64,000 nucleotides of DNA. Origin: Arthrobacter cavernae (GTDB taxonomy: Bacteria; Actinomycetota; Actinomycetes; Actinomycetales; Micrococcaceae). The DNA is taken from NCBI RefSeq assembly GCF_017368795.1, contig NZ_JAFNLL010000004.1:124001-188000 (forward strand), in the 5' to 3' direction. How positions within the stretch are numbered: the stretch's first letter is position 1; each line of letters opens with the position of its first letter. This document shows, in pieces, positions 48,152 to 56,726 of this stretch. The notes under the pieces were generated by a model. That model was not told where the DNA came from. It saw only the letters and a program-made list of their open reading frames with translations, and did no database searches. The position numbers and the translations under genes are program-made.

Positions 48152-49531
48152 TCAGTTGCCGGCCCCTTCGCTGGCCTGGCCCTGCACAAGCATGGCGGCC
48201 CAGATCTGCGGGAATTCCGGCATGGTCTTGGACGTCGTGGCAATGTCCTCCACCTGCACGCCCTCGACGGCGAGGCCGAGGATGGCTCCGGCCGTCGCCA
48301 TGCGGTGGTCCGCGTAGCTGTGCACGACGCCGGCATGCAGGGTTGCGGGGCGGATGACCAGGCCGTCGCTGGTCTCTTCGGCGTCGCCGCCAAGCCGTGT
48401 GATCTCGGCGACGAGCGCTGCGAGCCGGTCCGTTTCATGGCCGCGCAGGTGGGCGATGCCGGTGAGGCGGGACGGTCCGCTGGCCAGTGCGCAGAGCGCC
48501 GCGACGGTGGGCGCGAGTTCGCTGGTTTCATCGAAGTCGGCGCCCTTGATTTCGGGGCCGCCGGTGACGGTGAGCGTGCCGTCCGCCAGGGTCACGGTGG
48601 CCCCCATAGTGGCAAGGATCCCGCGCCAGAGGTCGCCCACCTGGGTGGTTTCCGTTGGCCAGTTGGGGATCCGGACCGTGCCCCGTGTTGCGAGCGCGGC
48701 GGCCAGGAAGGGCCCCGCGTTGGAGAGGTCCTGTTCAATGCGCTGGTCGAAGGCCCGGATGGGGCCAGGCGACACGCGCCAGTGGTTGGGAACCGAATCG
48801 TCCACCTGCACGCCCACGCCGCGCAGGACCGCGACCGTCATGTTGATGTGGTCCAGGCTGGGCACGGGCTTGCCCACGTGCTCCAGGTGCAGGCCCTCCG
48901 TGAAGCGGGCGCCGACCAGCAGGAGCGCGGAGACGAACTGCGAGGAGGCGCTGGCGTCGATGACCAAGTGTCCGCCACGGACTTCGCCCGTGCCGTTCAC
49001 CGTGAAGGGAAGGGACGACGCCGGGCCGCCATCCGCCGTGCCGACGGACAGGCCGAGCGCGCCCAGTGCCTCGATGATGGTGCCCATGGGCCGCTTGCGG
49101 GCATGCGGATCGCCGTCGAACACCGTGCTGCCCTTGCGCAGGGCGGCCAGTGGGGGCACGAAGCGCATGACCGTGCCGGCAAGGCCGCAGTCGATGGCCG
49201 TGTCGGAACCGGGGGCTGCCGGGTCGATGGGCGTGATCTCAAGGTCCGGGCCGTAGTCGCCGTCGCCGGGGACCTCGGTGACGGTGGCGCCGAGGCGTCG
49301 GAGTGCCTCGACCATCAGGACGGAGTCGCGGGAATGCAGGGGCGCCCGCAGCCTGGACGGACCGTCGGCGAGCGCCGCCAGCACCAGGTAGCGGTTGGTC
49401 AGCGATTTGGATCCCGGGACCGTGACGGTGGCATTCACGGGTCCGTGCGCATACGGCGCCGGCCACAGGGGAAGGGTTGAAGCGGGGGGGATGCCTGCGG
49501 CATCGGGGTTTGCTGCGGGGGTACCTGTCAT
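48152..49531 (-). CDS. aroA: 3-phosphoshikimate 1-carboxyvinyltransferase (EPSP synthase)
   Basis: A 459-residue enzyme of the shikimate pathway joining shikimate-3-phosphate and PEP. Motifs: VPGSKSLTNRYLVLAALADG, GLAGTVMRFVPPLAAL, and DPHARKRPMGTIIEALGALG, with the late DHRMATAGAILGLAV. Length is normal. In mycobacteria aroA also lies close to sigH-rshA. Confidence 0.94.
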   Translation of the reverse strand: MTGTPAANPDAAGIPPASTLPLWPAPYAHGPVNATVTVPGSKSLTNRYLVLAALADGPSRLRAPLHSRDSVLMVEALRRLGATVTEVPGDGDYGPDLEITPIDPAAPGSDTAIDCGLAGTVMRFVPPLAALRKGSTVFDGDPHARKRPMGTIIEALGALGLSVGTADGGPASSLPFTVNGTGEVRGGHLVIDASASSQFVSALLLVGARFTEGLHLEHVGKPVPSLDHINMTVAVLRGVGVQVDDSVPNHWRVSPGPIRAFDQRIEQDLSNAGPFLAAALATRGTVRIPNWPTETTQVGDLWRGILATMGATVTLADGTLTVTGGPEIKGADFDETSELAPTVAALCALASGPSRLTGIAHLRGHETDRLAALVAEITRLGGDAEETSDGLVIRPATLHAGVVHSYADHRMATAGAILGLAVEGVQVEDIATTSKTMPEFPQIWAAMLVQGQASEGAGN

Positions 49532-49537
49532 GCTTCC

Positions 49538-50053
49538 TTATGCTCCAACTACGTTGTCTACGGCCTTGCGGACGGCTTTGTCTGCCCTCTTGAGCTGCTT
49601 GCCCGTGGCCTTCCTGGCGTCGATGGCCAGGTGTTCTGCCCGCCAGGCCAGGCTGGGGCGGCCTGCCGTGTCCGCGGCCGCGAGCAGCACCCCGCCTGTA
49701 AGTGAAATGTTCTTGAGCAGCTGGGCGCGGCGCGCCTGGCGGCCTTCCTTGGTGCTGATGTCCGCCGAGCGCCACTCCACGAACGTGTTCAGAGCCGAGG
49801 TCAGCGTCAGCACCGCGGCGGAGAAACGCGCGAACTTGCCCAGGCCCAGCAGTGCGCCGGCGCCCAGCTGGGCGCCGCCGATCATCCGGGCGAGCATCTT
49901 TTCATCTGCCGGGAACGGCAGGGATTCCGAAGCCCGGCGCAGGATGGGGGACAGTTGGGCCGCCGTGTCATCCGCGTTCTTGAGCTTGTCCAGGCCTGCG
50001 ATGACAAAGCTGGACGCCAGCATGGGCCGGGCGAGAAAACGGATAAGGGACAT
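49538..50053 (-). CDS. DoxX-family membrane protein
   Basis: A 171-residue protein with helices near residues 10, 60, 85 and 115, beginning SLIRFLARPMLASSFVIAGLDKLKN as in the DoxX family, whose role in quinone or thiol redox membrane complexes is not well defined. ATG 50053 has AGGAGG six bases upstream. The C-terminal 40 residues are basic. It lies next to sigR on the opposite strand. Confidence 0.8.
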   Translation of the reverse strand: MSLIRFLARPMLASSFVIAGLDKLKNADDTAAQLSPILRRASESLPFPADEKMLARMIGGAQLGAGALLGLGKFARFSAAVLTLTSALNTFVEWRSADISTKEGRQARRAQLLKNISLTGGVLLAAADTAGRPSLAWRAEHLAIDARKATGKQLKRADKAVRKAVDNVVGA

Positions 50054-50120
50054 GTCTTGCCTCCTGAGGGCTTGCCACAACGTTCAAGGGGTGCAGTCTG
50101 CTCTAGTCTTGCACCTTTGC

Positions 50121-50146
50121 GGAATATTTACCCAGCGGGCACCGTT
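50121..50146 (+). promoter_or_regulatory. Candidate autoregulatory SigR promoter
   Basis: GGAAT (50121-50125) and GTT (50144-50146) are 18 bases apart, the SigR consensus. Transcription would start near 50153, leaving about 155 bases before ATG 50308, or very little before an in-frame GTG at 50158. Confidence 0.75.
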
Positions 50147-50307
50147 GTGAAGAGAAGGTGCGGTGGTGGCCGGACCGCAGAATTGTAATTGCCACATCAG
50201 CGAGCGGAGATGGTTTTTTGACGTTGCTTAAGGACCGCGAAGAGTTGCTGGATCCCGTGTTGGTACTGCAGCCGGCGTCGCGGAAGGTGACAGTAGACTT
50301 GAAAACA

Positions 50308-51030
50308 ATGAGCACCATGGATCCGGCCGCAGCGGCCACATACCCGGCAGCCGGGGCGGAAGACGCCGTCGACGACGCGAGCCCAAGTGGCGACGTCGGC
50401 GTTGATCTGGAAACGGAGACTCCCGAGCAGCGGAGGCTGCGCTTCGAGCGCGACGCCATGCAGTACGTCGACCAGTTGTATTCCGCCGCGATGCGGATGG
50501 CCCGGAACCCTTCGGATGCCGAGGACCTCGTGCAGGAGGCCTACACCAAGGCGTTCTCGGCGTTCCACCAGTACAAGCCGGGGACGAACCTCAAGGCCTG
50601 GCTGTACCGCATCCTGACAAACACGTACATCAACCTTTACCGGAAGCGGCAGCGCGAACCGCTGCAGTCGAATTCGGACACGATCGAGGACTGGCAGCTG
50701 GCCAGGGCGGAGTCGCACACTTCGGCGGGACTCCGTTCCGCCGAAGCGGAAGCACTTGACCACCTGCCGGACTCGGACGTCAAGAAGGCCCTGCAGGCGA
50801 TCCCCGAGGAATTCCGCCTTGCGGTGTATTTCGCCGACGTCGAGGGCTATGCGTACAAGGAAATATCGGAAATCATGAACACCCCGATCGGGACCGTGAT
50901 GTCCAGGCTGCACCGCGGCCGGAGGATGCTGCGGGACATGCTGGCCGACTATGCCGCAGAACGGGGATTCAAGGCCCGCACGGAAGACCAGGCTCCGGCC
51001 GGGAGCATCACACAGGAGAAACAGAAATGA
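50308..51030 (+). CDS. sigR: ECF sigma factor, SigR/SigH type
   Basis: A 240-residue group-4 sigma factor. Region 2 is [33 protein letters not shown], region 4 is [47 protein letters not shown]. It directs the disulfide-stress regulon and is inactivated by the adjacent RsrA. The frame stays open upstream to 50158 with GTG 50158 and TTG 50218 as other starts, which would give a form about 30-50 residues longer, as known for SigR-prime in Streptomyces. The stop overlaps rsrA. Confidence 0.92.
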   Translation: MSTMDPAAAATYPAAGAEDAVDDASPSGDVGVDLETETPEQRRLRFERDAMQYVDQLYSAAMRMARNPSDAEDLVQEAYTKAFSAFHQYKPGTNLKAWLYRILTNTYINLYRKRQREPLQSNSDTIEDWQLARAESHTSAGLRSAEAEALDHLPDSDVKKALQAIPEEFRLAVYFADVEGYAYKEISEIMNTPIGTVMSRLHRGRRMLRDMLADYAAERGFKARTEDQAPAGSITQEKQK

Positions 51031-51287
51031 GCGACTGCCAAGGATTGGGCGATTGCGACGACACCCGGATGCAGCGCATCTACGAATACCTCGACGGTGC
51101 ACTGACGCGTGAGGACCTCAAGGAAATCAAGCACCACCTGGACGGCTGCCCCGAGTGCGCCGAGCAGTACGACCTCGAGTGCGTCATCCGCACCCTGGTC
51201 AAGCGCTCATGCACGGAAGCGGCACCGGAAAACCTGAAGAACTCGATCCTTGAGCGGATCCACTCAATCAAGCCGGTGGACGTCTAG
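51027..51287 (+). CDS. rsrA: Zinc-binding anti-sigma factor, RsrA/RshA type
   Basis: An 86-residue ZAS protein with the redox switch [12 protein letters not shown] (H-x3-C-x2-C). Further cysteines near the N-terminus (SDCQGLGDC) and at C-terminal CIRT-like and RSC positions allow disulfide formation that releases SigR. It overlaps sigR by four bases. A perfect hairpin terminates the operon. Confidence 0.93.
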   Translation: MSDCQGLGDCDDTRMQRIYEYLDGALTREDLKEIKHHLDGCPECAEQYDLECVIRTLVKRSCTEAAPENLKNSILERIHSIKPVDV

Positions 51288-51316
51288 CCTGGCGCCGCTG
51301 CCATACTGCCGAACGC

Positions 51317-51353
51317 CGAGGGCCCCGGAAACCAATGGTTTCCGGGGCCCTCG
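51317..51353. terminator. 17-bp hairpin between rsrA and bL37 gene
   Basis: Arms 51317-51333 and 51337-51353 pair perfectly around AAT, reading CGAGGGCCCCGGAAACC and its complement. It stands between two convergent genes and can end both transcripts. Confidence 0.9.
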
Positions 51354-51382
51354 CATTTAAGCCTTTACGCTAAGCCGCTGGC

Positions 51383-51457
51383 TTAGGTGTTGGGACGCTT
51401 GCCGTGGTTTGCGCCGCCGCGCTTACGGTCACGACGCTTACGTGCACGCTTGCTCAT
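51383..51457 (-). CDS. Ribosomal protein bL37 (24 residues)
   Basis: A tiny basic protein MSKRARKRRDRKRGGANHG followed by KRPNT, matching the bL37 protein of mycobacterial 50S subunits, which has the same MAKRGRKKRDRK...ANHGKRPN pattern. ATG 51457 is preceded by AAGGAGG at good spacing. It is far below the usual gene-length cut-off. It is convergent with rsrA. Confidence 0.9.
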   Translation of the reverse strand: MSKRARKRRDRKRGGANHGKRPNT

Positions 51458-51669
51458 AGCTGGCCTCCTTAATTTTTTGATACTCAATAAAGCTGCCCTC
51501 CAGTTTCGCACATCCGGACGCCGCGCAGCGAACCGGCACGACGGCGGCGCCAGCTGCGGCCGTGTGCGGCCGGGCCTGGAAGTCCATGGACTTCGCGGTG
51601 GACTGGGCGGCTTCGGCCGTGGTCGCCAACCATGAGGTTGCGGGCCGTGGAAGGAAAGGGCTCTTTTCG

Positions 51670-52269
51670 TTACTCGGGCTGCGCGATCCGGAGCCACTGG
51701 AACCAGCCGCGGTGCAGCACCAGCCACGCCATCAACCCGTAGCCGGCCTGGCCGGGCGTGCCGCCGTTGGAGGCGAGGTCCGTCCGCCACTGTTCGTGGT
51801 TGAGCAGCGGGGAGAACGTGTCCACGTAGTGGTGGTTTCGGCGGGTGGTGACATCCGCAAACGCAGTGTTCAGCTCGGCGAGCCGGCGGTTGCGGGCGGG
51901 ATCGAGCGTGGGCGGCGGGCCGACCACGAAAACCGAGATGCCGCTGTGCGAGGCGCCATCGAGGATATTGGCGAGGTTCAGGCGGCTGCGTGCCGTGGAA
52001 AGGCCGAATTCGAGGTCCCGTCCCGAGAGCCCGATGACCAAGCGGTTCTCGTGGGCATCGCTGAAGCGCCGTCCCGCCTCATCCAGCCAGCGGGCCGCGA
52101 GACCCTCCGTGCCTTCCATCGGACAGGGGAGCGCGAAACTCTCCACCGAAACTGAGTCCTGGGGCGTGCGGGCCAGCACGCGGCCCAGCCAGCCCAAGGC
52201 CCGGGGGTCACCCAGTCCGGCGAGCAGTTCATCTCCAACAGCTGCAATGCGCAGCTTCCTGTCTTCCAC
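51670..52269 (-). CDS. SGNH/GDSL-like protein with altered catalytic motifs
   Basis: A 199-residue protein with the SGNH fold pattern: IAAVGDELLAGLGDPRALGWLGRVLA at the start, then VIGLSGRDLEFGL and VFVVGPPPT. The block I serine (GDS) is glutamate here (GDE), and the usual DxxH in block V is not present (SNGGTPGQAGYGLMA). Ordinary GDSL esterase chemistry is therefore doubtful. Function unknown. Confidence 0.7.
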   Translation of the reverse strand: MEDRKLRIAAVGDELLAGLGDPRALGWLGRVLARTPQDSVSVESFALPCPMEGTEGLAARWLDEAGRRFSDAHENRLVIGLSGRDLEFGLSTARSRLNLANILDGASHSGISVFVVGPPPTLDPARNRRLAELNTAFADVTTRRNHHYVDTFSPLLNHEQWRTDLASNGGTPGQAGYGLMAWLVLHRGWFQWLRIAQPE

Positions 52270-52365
52270 GGCTACCTCTTCACACTATGTTGCGGTCCTT
52301 GCATGGTATCTGGCCCGGCGGGCCGATTCGCGTACCCGTTCCATCAGACGATCGTCGTTAAACAA

Positions 52366-52411
52366 GACTGCCCGGGGGGAGGGGGCATGTGCCCACCTCC
52401 CCCGGGCAGTC
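52366..52411 (-). terminator. Hairpin terminator after kgd
   Basis: GACTGCCCGGGGGGAGG and a near-complementary arm ending CCCGGGCAGTC form a long stem just after the kgd stop; on the minus strand TTGTTTAA follows. Confidence 0.8.
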
Positions 52412-52417
52412 ATGGAC

Positions 52418-55400
52418 TTACTTGCGTGCGAAGGCCTGCTTGAGCAGTGCGTCCTGCTCGGCGGCGTGGCGCTTCATGGAACCGGCGGCAGTGGATGCCG
52501 ACGCCGGGCGCGACACCAGCTGGACCTTGCGGTCCAGTGCCTGCGGCAGGTTCAGGCCGATGAACGGCCACGGACCCTGGTTGGCCGGCTCGTCCTGGGC
52601 CCAGACGATGTCGGCGTTCGGGTACTTGGCCAGCTCCGCCTCGATCTCGGCCTGCGGCAGCGGGTACAGCTGCTCCACGCGGATGATCACCGTCGACGTG
52701 TCGCCGGACTTCTGGCGGTTCGACAGCAGGTCGTAGTACAGGCGGCCGGACACCAGAATGACCCGGTCGACGTTCTGCGCCGGCAGCGGTTCGTGCTCAG
52801 CGATGACCGGCTTGAAGCCGCCCGTGGTGAAGTCCGCGACGGAGGACGCCGCGGCCTTGAGGCGCAGCAGCTGCTTCGGGGTGAAGATGATCAGCGGCTT
52901 GCGCGGACGGCTGTAGGCCTGGCGGCGCAACAGGTGGAAGTGCGAGGCAGCCGTGGTGGGGTTGGCCACGATCATGTTGTCCTCGGCACAGAGCTGCAGG
53001 AAGCGCTCGATGCGGGCGGAGGAGTGGTCCGGGCCCTGGCCCTCGTAGCCGTGCGGCAGCATGAGCACCAGCGAGGAACGCTGGCCCCACTTCTGCTCGG
53101 CGGAGGAAATGAATTCATCGATGATGGTCTGCGCACCGTTGACGAAGTCACCGAACTGGGCTTCCCACAGCACCAGGGCATCCGGGCGCTCCACGGAGTA
53201 GCCGTACTCGAAGCCCATGGCCGCGTATTCGGACAGCAGGGAATCGTAGATCCACAGCTTGGCCTGCTTGTCCGAAAGGTTGCCCAGGGGCAGCCACTCG
53301 TTGCCGTTGGCGCGGTCGTGGAAGACCGCGTGGCGCTGCACGAACGTGCCACGGCGCGAGTCCTGGCCGGCGAGGCGGACCGGGACGCCTTCCATGATGA
53401 GCGAACCGAAGGCCGCGATTTCGCCGAAGCCCCAGTCGATGCCGCCTTCACGGGACATCTGCTCACGCTTCTCGAGGAGCTGTTTGAGCTTGGAGTGGAC
53501 GGTGAAGCCTTCCGGGACTTCCAAGTGGGCCTGGCCGATGCGGGTGAGGGTATCCACGGAGATCGCGGTGGAGGCCGGCGAGTTGGTGCCGAAGTCCGCC
53601 TGCTGCGCAATGGGACGCTCGATGTCCGATACCGCGGCGGAGTCCGCCGTGATGATCGGGATGGGCGAGGTCTGCGCGGCGTGGGTCTCTGCGAAAACGC
53701 GCTCGAGGCGCTCCTGGTAGTCGCGGAGCAGCTGCTCTGCTTCTTCCTCGGTGATGTCGCCACGGCCGATCAGCGACTCGGTGTAGAGCTTGCGCACCGA
53801 ACGCTTGGCCTCGATCAGGTTGTACATCAGCGGCTGGGTCATCGAGGGGTCGTCGCCCTCGTTGTGGCCACGGCGGCGGTAGCACACCATGTCGATGACA
53901 ACGTCCTTGTGGAAGCGCTGGCGGAACTCGTAGGCGAGCTGCGCGATGCGCACCACGGCCTCGGGGTCGTCACCGTTCACGTGGAAGACCGGGGCCTGGA
54001 TCATCTTGGCGACGTCCGTGGAGTACGTGGACGAACGCGAGGATGACGGTGCCGTGGTGAAGCCGACCTGGTTGTTCACGATCACGTGGATGGTGCCACC
54101 CGTGCGGTAACCGCGCAGCTGGGACAGGTTGAGGGTTTCAGCCACAACGCCCTGTCCGGCGAAGGCCGCGTCACCGTGGACCATGATCGGCAGGACCGGG
54201 AAGGCCTCGCCCTGGTCCAGGCGGTCCTGCTTGGCGCGGACGATGCCTTCGAGGACGGAGTCCACGGCTTCAAGGTGGGACGGGTTGGCGGCCAGGTAGA
54301 CCTTGGTCTGCTTGCCGTTGTCCGAGGTGAACGTGCCTTCGGTGCCGAGGTGGTACTTGACGTCGCCGGAACCCTGGACGGAGCGCGGGTCCTGGGTGCC
54401 CTCGAATTCACGGAACACCTGGGCATAGGTCTTGCCCGCGATGTTGGTGAGCACGTTGAGGCGGCCACGGTGGGCCATGCCGATGGCAACTTCGTCGAGG
54501 CCGTCGTCGGCGGCGTCGGAGATGATGGCATCGAGCAGCGGAATCAGGGACTCGCCGCCTTCGAGGGAGAAGCGCTTCTGGCCGACGAACTTGGTCTGCA
54601 GGAAGGTTTCGAAGGCCTCGGCGGCATTGAGCTTGGACACGATGCGCAGCTGCTCTTCGCGGCTCGGCTTCGAGTACGCGTGCTCCAGCTGGTCCTGGAA
54701 CCATTTGCGCTCGGCAGGCTCCTGGATGTGCATGTACTCGATGCCGGTGGTGCGGCAGTAGGCATCGCGCAGCACGCCGAGGATGTCGCGGAACTTGAGC
54801 ATCGGCTTGCCGCCGAAGCCGCCCGTGGGCCATTCGCGGTCCAGGTCCCACAGCGTCAGGCCGTAGGTCAGGACGTCGAGGTCCGGGTGCTTGCGCTGCA
54901 CGTATTCCAGCGGGTCGGTATCGGCCATGAGGTGGCCGCGTACACGGTACGCGTGGATGAGCTGCTGGATGCGGGCGACCTTGTTGATCTCGTCAGCGGG
55001 GTCGACCTGGAGGTCGGGGCTCCAGCGGACGGGCTCGTACGGGATACGCAGCGCTTCGAAGATCTCGTCATAGAAGTTCTGTGCGCCCAGCAGGAGCTGG
55101 TGCACCAGCTTGAGGAACTCGCCGCTGCCGGCACCCTGGATGACGCGGTGGTCATAGGTGGAGGTCAGCGTGAGGATCTTGCTGATGGCGTTCTGGGCGA
55201 TGATCTTCTCGCTGGCGCCCTGCCACTCGGCCGGGTAGTCGAGAGCACCCACGCCGATGATGGCAGCCTGTCCCTTGGACAGACGCGGAACGGAGTGGAC
55301 CGTGCCGATGCCTCCGGGGTTGGTCAGCGAGACGGTGGTGCCTGCGTGGTCATCGGCCGTGAGCTTGCCGTTGCGGGCACGCTTGATGAGGTCCTCGTAG

Positions 55401-56230
55401 GTGTGCCAGAACTCGGCGAAGTCCATGGTCTCGGCCTTCTTGATGTTCGGAACCATCAGGAGGCGGGTGCCATCGGGCTTGGGCATGTCGATGGCGATGC
55501 CGAAGTTGACGTGGGCCGGCTGCACGGACACCGGCTTGCCGTCGACCTCGTCGTAGTAGACGTTCATCGACGGGAACTGGGACAGGGCACGGACCACGGC
55601 GTAGCCGATGAGGTGCGTGAAGGACACCTTGCCGCCGCGGGCACGGGCAAGGTTGGAGTTGATGACAACACGGTTGTCGATCAGCAGCTTGGCCGGTACG
55701 GCGCGGACGCTCGTAGCGGTGGGGACTTCCAGGCTGGTCACCATGTTGGTGGCGATGGCCTTGGCCGGGCCGCGGAGGACGGAGACGACGTCTTCCTCGG
55801 GGGCCGTGGGAGCCTTGGTGCTCTTGGGCAGTTGGGCCGGGATCGGCTGGGCAGCATTGCCTCCGGCCGGCTTCTTGGCCCCGTCACGGGCAATCGTGGC
55901 GGGGGCTTTCCTTGCCGGCGCAGGTGCAGCGGGTGCAGCAGGAGCGGCGGCGGTAGTCGGGGCGGCCGCGGGAGCGGCCGGCGACGGTGCCGGAGCCGCT
56001 GCAGCCGGGGCTACGACGGGAAGTTCGCGTGTGGGGGGATGGGCAGCAATGGCGGCTGCGGAGGATCCGTTGGAAGACGTGCCGTCACCGGTCTTGAAGG
56101 ATTCGAACAGCGGCCACCACTTGGTGTCGACCGAATTCTTGTCCTGCTGGTACCGCTCGTACAGTTCATCAACGAGCCACTCGTTTCCGCCAAATTCCTC
56201 GGGTAGACGGTGGCTGGGCTGCTCTGGCAC
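52418..56230 (-). CDS. kgd: Multifunctional 2-oxoglutarate decarboxylase/dehydrogenase E1-E2 fusion
   Basis: A 1270-residue fusion enzyme of the actinobacterial Kgd/SucA type. Residues 1-45 are the E1 N-terminal segment (EFGGNEWLVDELYERY); an Ala/Pro-rich linker follows; about 135-370 is an E2 succinyltransferase domain with TYDHRVIQGAGSGEFL; the rest is the thiamine-dependent E1 with GMAHRGRLNVL, VHGDAAFAGQGVVAETLNLSQ and the transketolase-like C-terminal part. It acts in the TCA cycle and can make succinic semialdehyde or succinyl-CoA. ATG 56230. TAGACT at 56334-56339 (minus) may be its -10. Confidence 0.95.
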   Translation of the reverse strand: MPEQPSHRLPEEFGGNEWLVDELYERYQQDKNSVDTKWWPLFESFKTGDGTSSNGSSAAAIAAHPPTRELPVVAPAAAAPAPSPAAPAAAPTTAAAPAAPAAPAPARKAPATIARDGAKKPAGGNAAQPIPAQLPKSTKAPTAPEEDVVSVLRGPAKAIATNMVTSLEVPTATSVRAVPAKLLIDNRVVINSNLARARGGKVSFTHLIGYAVVRALSQFPSMNVYYDEVDGKPVSVQPAHVNFGIAIDMPKPDGTRLLMVPNIKKAETMDFAEFWHTYEDLIKRARNGKLTADDHAGTTVSLTNPGGIGTVHSVPRLSKGQAAIIGVGALDYPAEWQGASEKIIAQNAISKILTLTSTYDHRVIQGAGSGEFLKLVHQLLLGAQNFYDEIFEALRIPYEPVRWSPDLQVDPADEINKVARIQQLIHAYRVRGHLMADTDPLEYVQRKHPDLDVLTYGLTLWDLDREWPTGGFGGKPMLKFRDILGVLRDAYCRTTGIEYMHIQEPAERKWFQDQLEHAYSKPSREEQLRIVSKLNAAEAFETFLQTKFVGQKRFSLEGGESLIPLLDAIISDAADDGLDEVAIGMAHRGRLNVLTNIAGKTYAQVFREFEGTQDPRSVQGSGDVKYHLGTEGTFTSDNGKQTKVYLAANPSHLEAVDSVLEGIVRAKQDRLDQGEAFPVLPIMVHGDAAFAGQGVVAETLNLSQLRGYRTGGTIHVIVNNQVGFTTAPSSSRSSTYSTDVAKMIQAPVFHVNGDDPEAVVRIAQLAYEFRQRFHKDVVIDMVCYRRRGHNEGDDPSMTQPLMYNLIEAKRSVRKLYTESLIGRGDITEEEAEQLLRDYQERLERVFAETHAAQTSPIPIITADSAAVSDIERPIAQQADFGTNSPASTAISVDTLTRIGQAHLEVPEGFTVHSKLKQLLEKREQMSREGGIDWGFGEIAAFGSLIMEGVPVRLAGQDSRRGTFVQRHAVFHDRANGNEWLPLGNLSDKQAKLWIYDSLLSEYAAMGFEYGYSVERPDALVLWEAQFGDFVNGAQTIIDEFISSAEQKWGQRSSLVLMLPHGYEGQGPDHSSARIERFLQLCAEDNMIVANPTTAASHFHLLRRQAYSRPRKPLIIFTPKQLLRLKAAASSVADFTTGGFKPVIAEHEPLPAQNVDRVILVSGRLYYDLLSNRQKSGDTSTVIIRVEQLYPLPQAEIEAELAKYPNADIVWAQDEPANQGPWPFIGLNLPQALDRKVQLVSRPASASTAAGSMKRHAAEQDALLKQAFARK

Positions 56231-56726
56231 TTGAAATACGCCTCTTCCATGAGTGTTGATTTCCAGCTGGCTGAAGGTTGCGTTTTCGCAACGATGAACC
56301 AGGGTCCGGGTCCCGCGAACTCAGACCCCTGCCAGTCTAGTTACGATCTTTGGTTAACTGCCAATAGTGGTGACCTAAATCATGCCGGTGCGGACGCAAA
56401 GCCTGGCGGGGCCCCGGCCAGCCTCCGGTTGACCCTTCGTGAAGCCCGCCGCAGGCAGGGCTGCAGCCGGACTGTAGACTGAAATTCTTATGGACAGTAA
56501 ATCTAGGTGCCGGCCTGGGAACTGCAGCGGAAGCCGTCTTGGCAAATCCGCACAGCCTGCCCGCCGAGCCGGCAACACCCGTTCACATGCCCATCACGCG
56601 CCGGCCTTCAGTGCCGGCGGCGACGCGGACCATGCGTCCACCGCGCCCGACCAGCCTCCGCCGGATAAAAGCTCCGGTTTGACGCCGCACTGCCTCAGTC
56701 TCTCCCTGCGGGCAGGTGGCCGCTGA
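56231..56726. other. 496-base divergent intergenic region
   Basis: Lies between kgd (minus) and the CNNM-family gene (plus). Candidate -10 elements TAGACT occur on the minus strand at 56334-56339 and on the plus strand at 56475-56480. I see no gene, RNA or repeat of note. Confidence 0.5.

Noticed and set aside
44273..49480. Plus-strand frames of 446-564 codons
   Set aside because: They are antisense to the SufS-like gene, rsgA and aroA and have no domain motifs; high GC explains their length.
51845..56206. Plus-strand frames of 733 and 706 codons
   Set aside because: They lie opposite kgd, whose E1/E2 motifs are unambiguous.
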